Positions 6,745 to 8,152 of a DNA stretch of 8,152 bases are shown piece by piece. The translations under genes were made by a program, and so were the position numbers. The stretch lies in NCBI GenBank assembly GCA_020696915.1, contig JAJFMR010000119.1:1-8152 (forward strand), written 5' to 3'. The notes below the pieces were generated by a model. The model was not told the origin of the DNA and searched no databases. It saw only the letters and a list, made by a program, of their open reading frames with translations. Source of the DNA: Rhizobiaceae bacterium. Lineage in GTDB: Bacteria; Pseudomonadota; Alphaproteobacteria; Rhizobiales; Rhizobiaceae. Position 1 is the stretch's first letter, and each line of letters starts with the position of its first letter.

Positions 6745-8152
6745 TCAGTATTCCCTTTCGAAGAAGATGCCGCCCTTGGCTTCGCCGGATTCGGATGCCT
6801 CGCCGCGCAGCTTCACGCCGCGCCCGACATCGAGATCGATCCTCGCCTTTCCGGAACCGGCCCTGTCGCCCTTCTCCAGGGAAAGATAGGTTCGGTCGTT
6901 CAGATATTTGCCGACCGAAACCGATGTACCTCCCTCTTCGTCGGTTCTGACGTCGAGGTCATCGACGCCAATCTGGCTGCGCAGCCTTTCGAGCAGCGTC
7001 GTCGAACCGCCGATGCCTGCGAACTGCGCCGCAGCCTCGGCAAGCTGGGCGATCTGCAACGGCGACAGGTTGGACATGGAACGGCCGAAGACCAGCCGCG
7101 CCAGAATTTCGTCCTCCGGCAGCGCCGGCACCGAGGAGAAGTCGAACGCCGGATCGTTGGCCGGGCCGCTGACGGTGACGGTCACCGTGGTGTCGCCGGC
7201 CACGGAGTCGGCCGACAGGTCGAGATACGGCACGAGCGAGCCCGAGAAATCGATCGTGCCGCGGGTGAAGGTGAGCCGCTTGCCGAGGATGGCGAGCCGC
7301 CCTCGCCGCAGCGTGAACTGCCCGGTGGCTTGCGGCGCCGATGTCGGACCGGTCAGCCGAACGCTGCCGCCGAGTTCGGCGTCCAGACCGCGTCCCTGCA
7401 CGAAGATCTGGTTGGCGGCGTTGACGGTGACGTCGAGAGTCAGCCGGCCGGCGCCGCCGCCGGCCTGCTCGGCAGGGCGAAGCGCCGCCTGCTGCCGGCG
7501 CACGGCGGCCGGCGCGTTGCGGTGCTCCACACCTAGCCTCGACAGGGAGGCCGGCAGCCGCTCAGGGATGGTGATGACGGTCCTGCCGAGATCGATCGTG
7601 CCGGTGAGCGTCGGTGCGGAGCCGAGCGGTCCCCGCACCGCCAGATTGCCGTTCATCGTCGCCGTCACCACGCGGCCGTCGGTGTATCGGGCGTCCGAAA
7701 TCCGGATCGACAGGTCGGCGGGAAAGCCGCGCGCCGGGTCGATGCCGACGCTGCCCGAAGCCGACAGGCTGCCGCTGGTGGACAGCGTCCCGGTCAGCGA
7801 CCGCAAGGTAGCCCTGCCTCCGCCGAGCGAGACATCCGCGCTGATGTCCTCGACCGCGAGCCCTGACCTGGCATCGACGAGCCGGGCTCCCGACGCGCGG
7901 AGCGAACCCCCGATCGCCGGAGAATTGAGCGCCCCGCGCAGCTGCAGGGAAACCTCCGCCCCACCGCTCAGCGACAGGCCCTGCGCCGCCAGCCGTCGGG
8001 TCAGGAAGGCGAACGGCACTGAACCGGAGACGTCGACGGAGAGCGAGCGTGACCGCGTGTCCACGGTGCCGCCGGCGCGCAGCCCGACGCCCGTGCCGTC
8101 CGCCGCCCTTGCGTCGAAGGTGAGCCGGCCGCCGGCGAAGTCGCCGCTCGAA
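6745..8152 (-). CDS. tamB: TamB-like translocation and assembly module protein, C-terminal part (5' end outside the window)
   Basis: The last 468 codons of a larger gene; the frame stays open to the window edge, so the true start lies beyond 8152. TamB proteins are anchored in the inner membrane and span the periplasm as a beta-rich groove. They work with the BamA-like protein TamA in outer-membrane protein assembly and are implicated in phospholipid transport to the outer membrane. The fragment shows the expected repetitive Gly/Ser/Thr/Leu beta pattern with few charges in a row. The most conserved C-terminal region (TamB/DUF490 domain) follows: LPEDEILARLVFGRS near residues 344-358 of the fragment, then VGKYLNDRTYLSLEKG at about 413-428, and a terminal GGIFFEREY. 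A GTG within the frame at 8064 is not a sensible start because the domain continues upstream of it. TamA is not visible in the window. The call is strong, although the domain is sometimes annotated only as DUF490. Confidence 0.92.
   Translation of the reverse strand, partial: SSGDFAGGRLTFDARAADGTGVGLRAGGTVDTRSRSLSVDVSGSVPFAFLTRRLAAQGLSLSGGAEVSLQLRGALNSPAIGGSLRASGARLVDARSGLAVEDISADVSLGGGRATLRSLTGTLSTSGSLSASGSVGIDPARGFPADLSIRISDARYTDGRVVTATMNGNLAVRGPLGSAPTLTGTIDLGRTVITIPERLPASLSRLGVEHRNAPAAVRRQQAALRPAEQAGGGAGRLTLDVTVNAANQIFVQGRGLDAELGGSVRLTGPTSAPQATGQFTLRRGRLAILGKRLTFTRGTIDFSGSLVPYLDLSADSVAGDTTVTVTVSGPANDPAFDFSSVPALPEDEILARLVFGRSMSNLSPLQIAQLAEAAAQFAGIGGSTTLLERLRSQIGVDDLDVRTDEEGGTSVSVGKYLNDRTYLSLEKGDRAGSGKARIDLDVGRGVKLRGEASESGEAKGGIFFEREY

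Noticed and set aside
6607..7536. A 309-codon plus-strand frame opposite tamB.
   Set aside because: It is in the exactly opposed register to the tamB gene, which has recognisable conserved C-terminal motifs, and it has no motif of its own.
1..8152. Search for CRISPR arrays, transposases, phage genes, tRNAs, toxin-antitoxin pairs or a defence system.
   Set aside because: Nothing found. All coding sequence is accounted for by one ABC importer and a tamB fragment, with uniform GC-rich composition and no sign of recent transfer.

Overview
The window is chromosomal-looking DNA from a GC-rich bacterium. It is most likely an alphaproteobacterium, and Hyphomicrobiales (rhizobial-type) would be my first guess. 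That rests on three things: the Tat-exported family 5 solute-binding protein, the fused two-domain oligopeptide-type ATPase, and the style of the TamB C-terminus. It is an inference from gene style; no 16S or other marker gene is present.

Every supported gene is on the minus strand. Reading in the direction of transcription (high to low coordinates), the first gene is the 3' end of a tamB-like gene (6745-8152, cut by the window edge). A 227-bp gap follows, holding a candidate sigma-70-type promoter and a short inverted repeat. Then comes a four-gene importer operon: solute-binding protein (4865-6517), DppB-type permease (3737-4774), DppC-type permease (2576-3727) and a fused DppD-DppF-type ATPase (126-2564). 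The last three genes are spaced by only 9-11 bp. The gap between the binding protein and the first permease is 90 bp and contains two GC-rich stem-loops plus a palindrome beside the permease ribosome binding site. Such structure commonly lets a binding protein be made in excess over its membrane partners. The last 125 bases (1-125) lie downstream of the operon and may hold the first codons of another gene.

Together the four operon genes encode all parts of an ATP-driven importer of the peptide/opine/nickel class (SBP_bac_5, BPD_transp_1 and ABC_tran with oligo_HPY). The binding protein captures a solute in the periplasm, the two permeases form the channel, and the single fused polypeptide supplies both nucleotide-binding domains. 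The substrate cannot be read from the sequence. TamB is a separate envelope-biogenesis function with no evident link beyond adjacency.

I did not find a mobile element, CRISPR array, RNA gene, toxin-antitoxin or defence system. The most notable departures from the standard importer plan are a roughly 130-residue disordered-looking tail on the ATPase, extra predicted membrane segments in the DppC-type permease that imply a periplasmic N-terminus, a cysteine-containing periplasmic loop in the DppB-type permease, and the structured intergenic RNA. Very long open frames on the plus strand are explained as antisense shadows.
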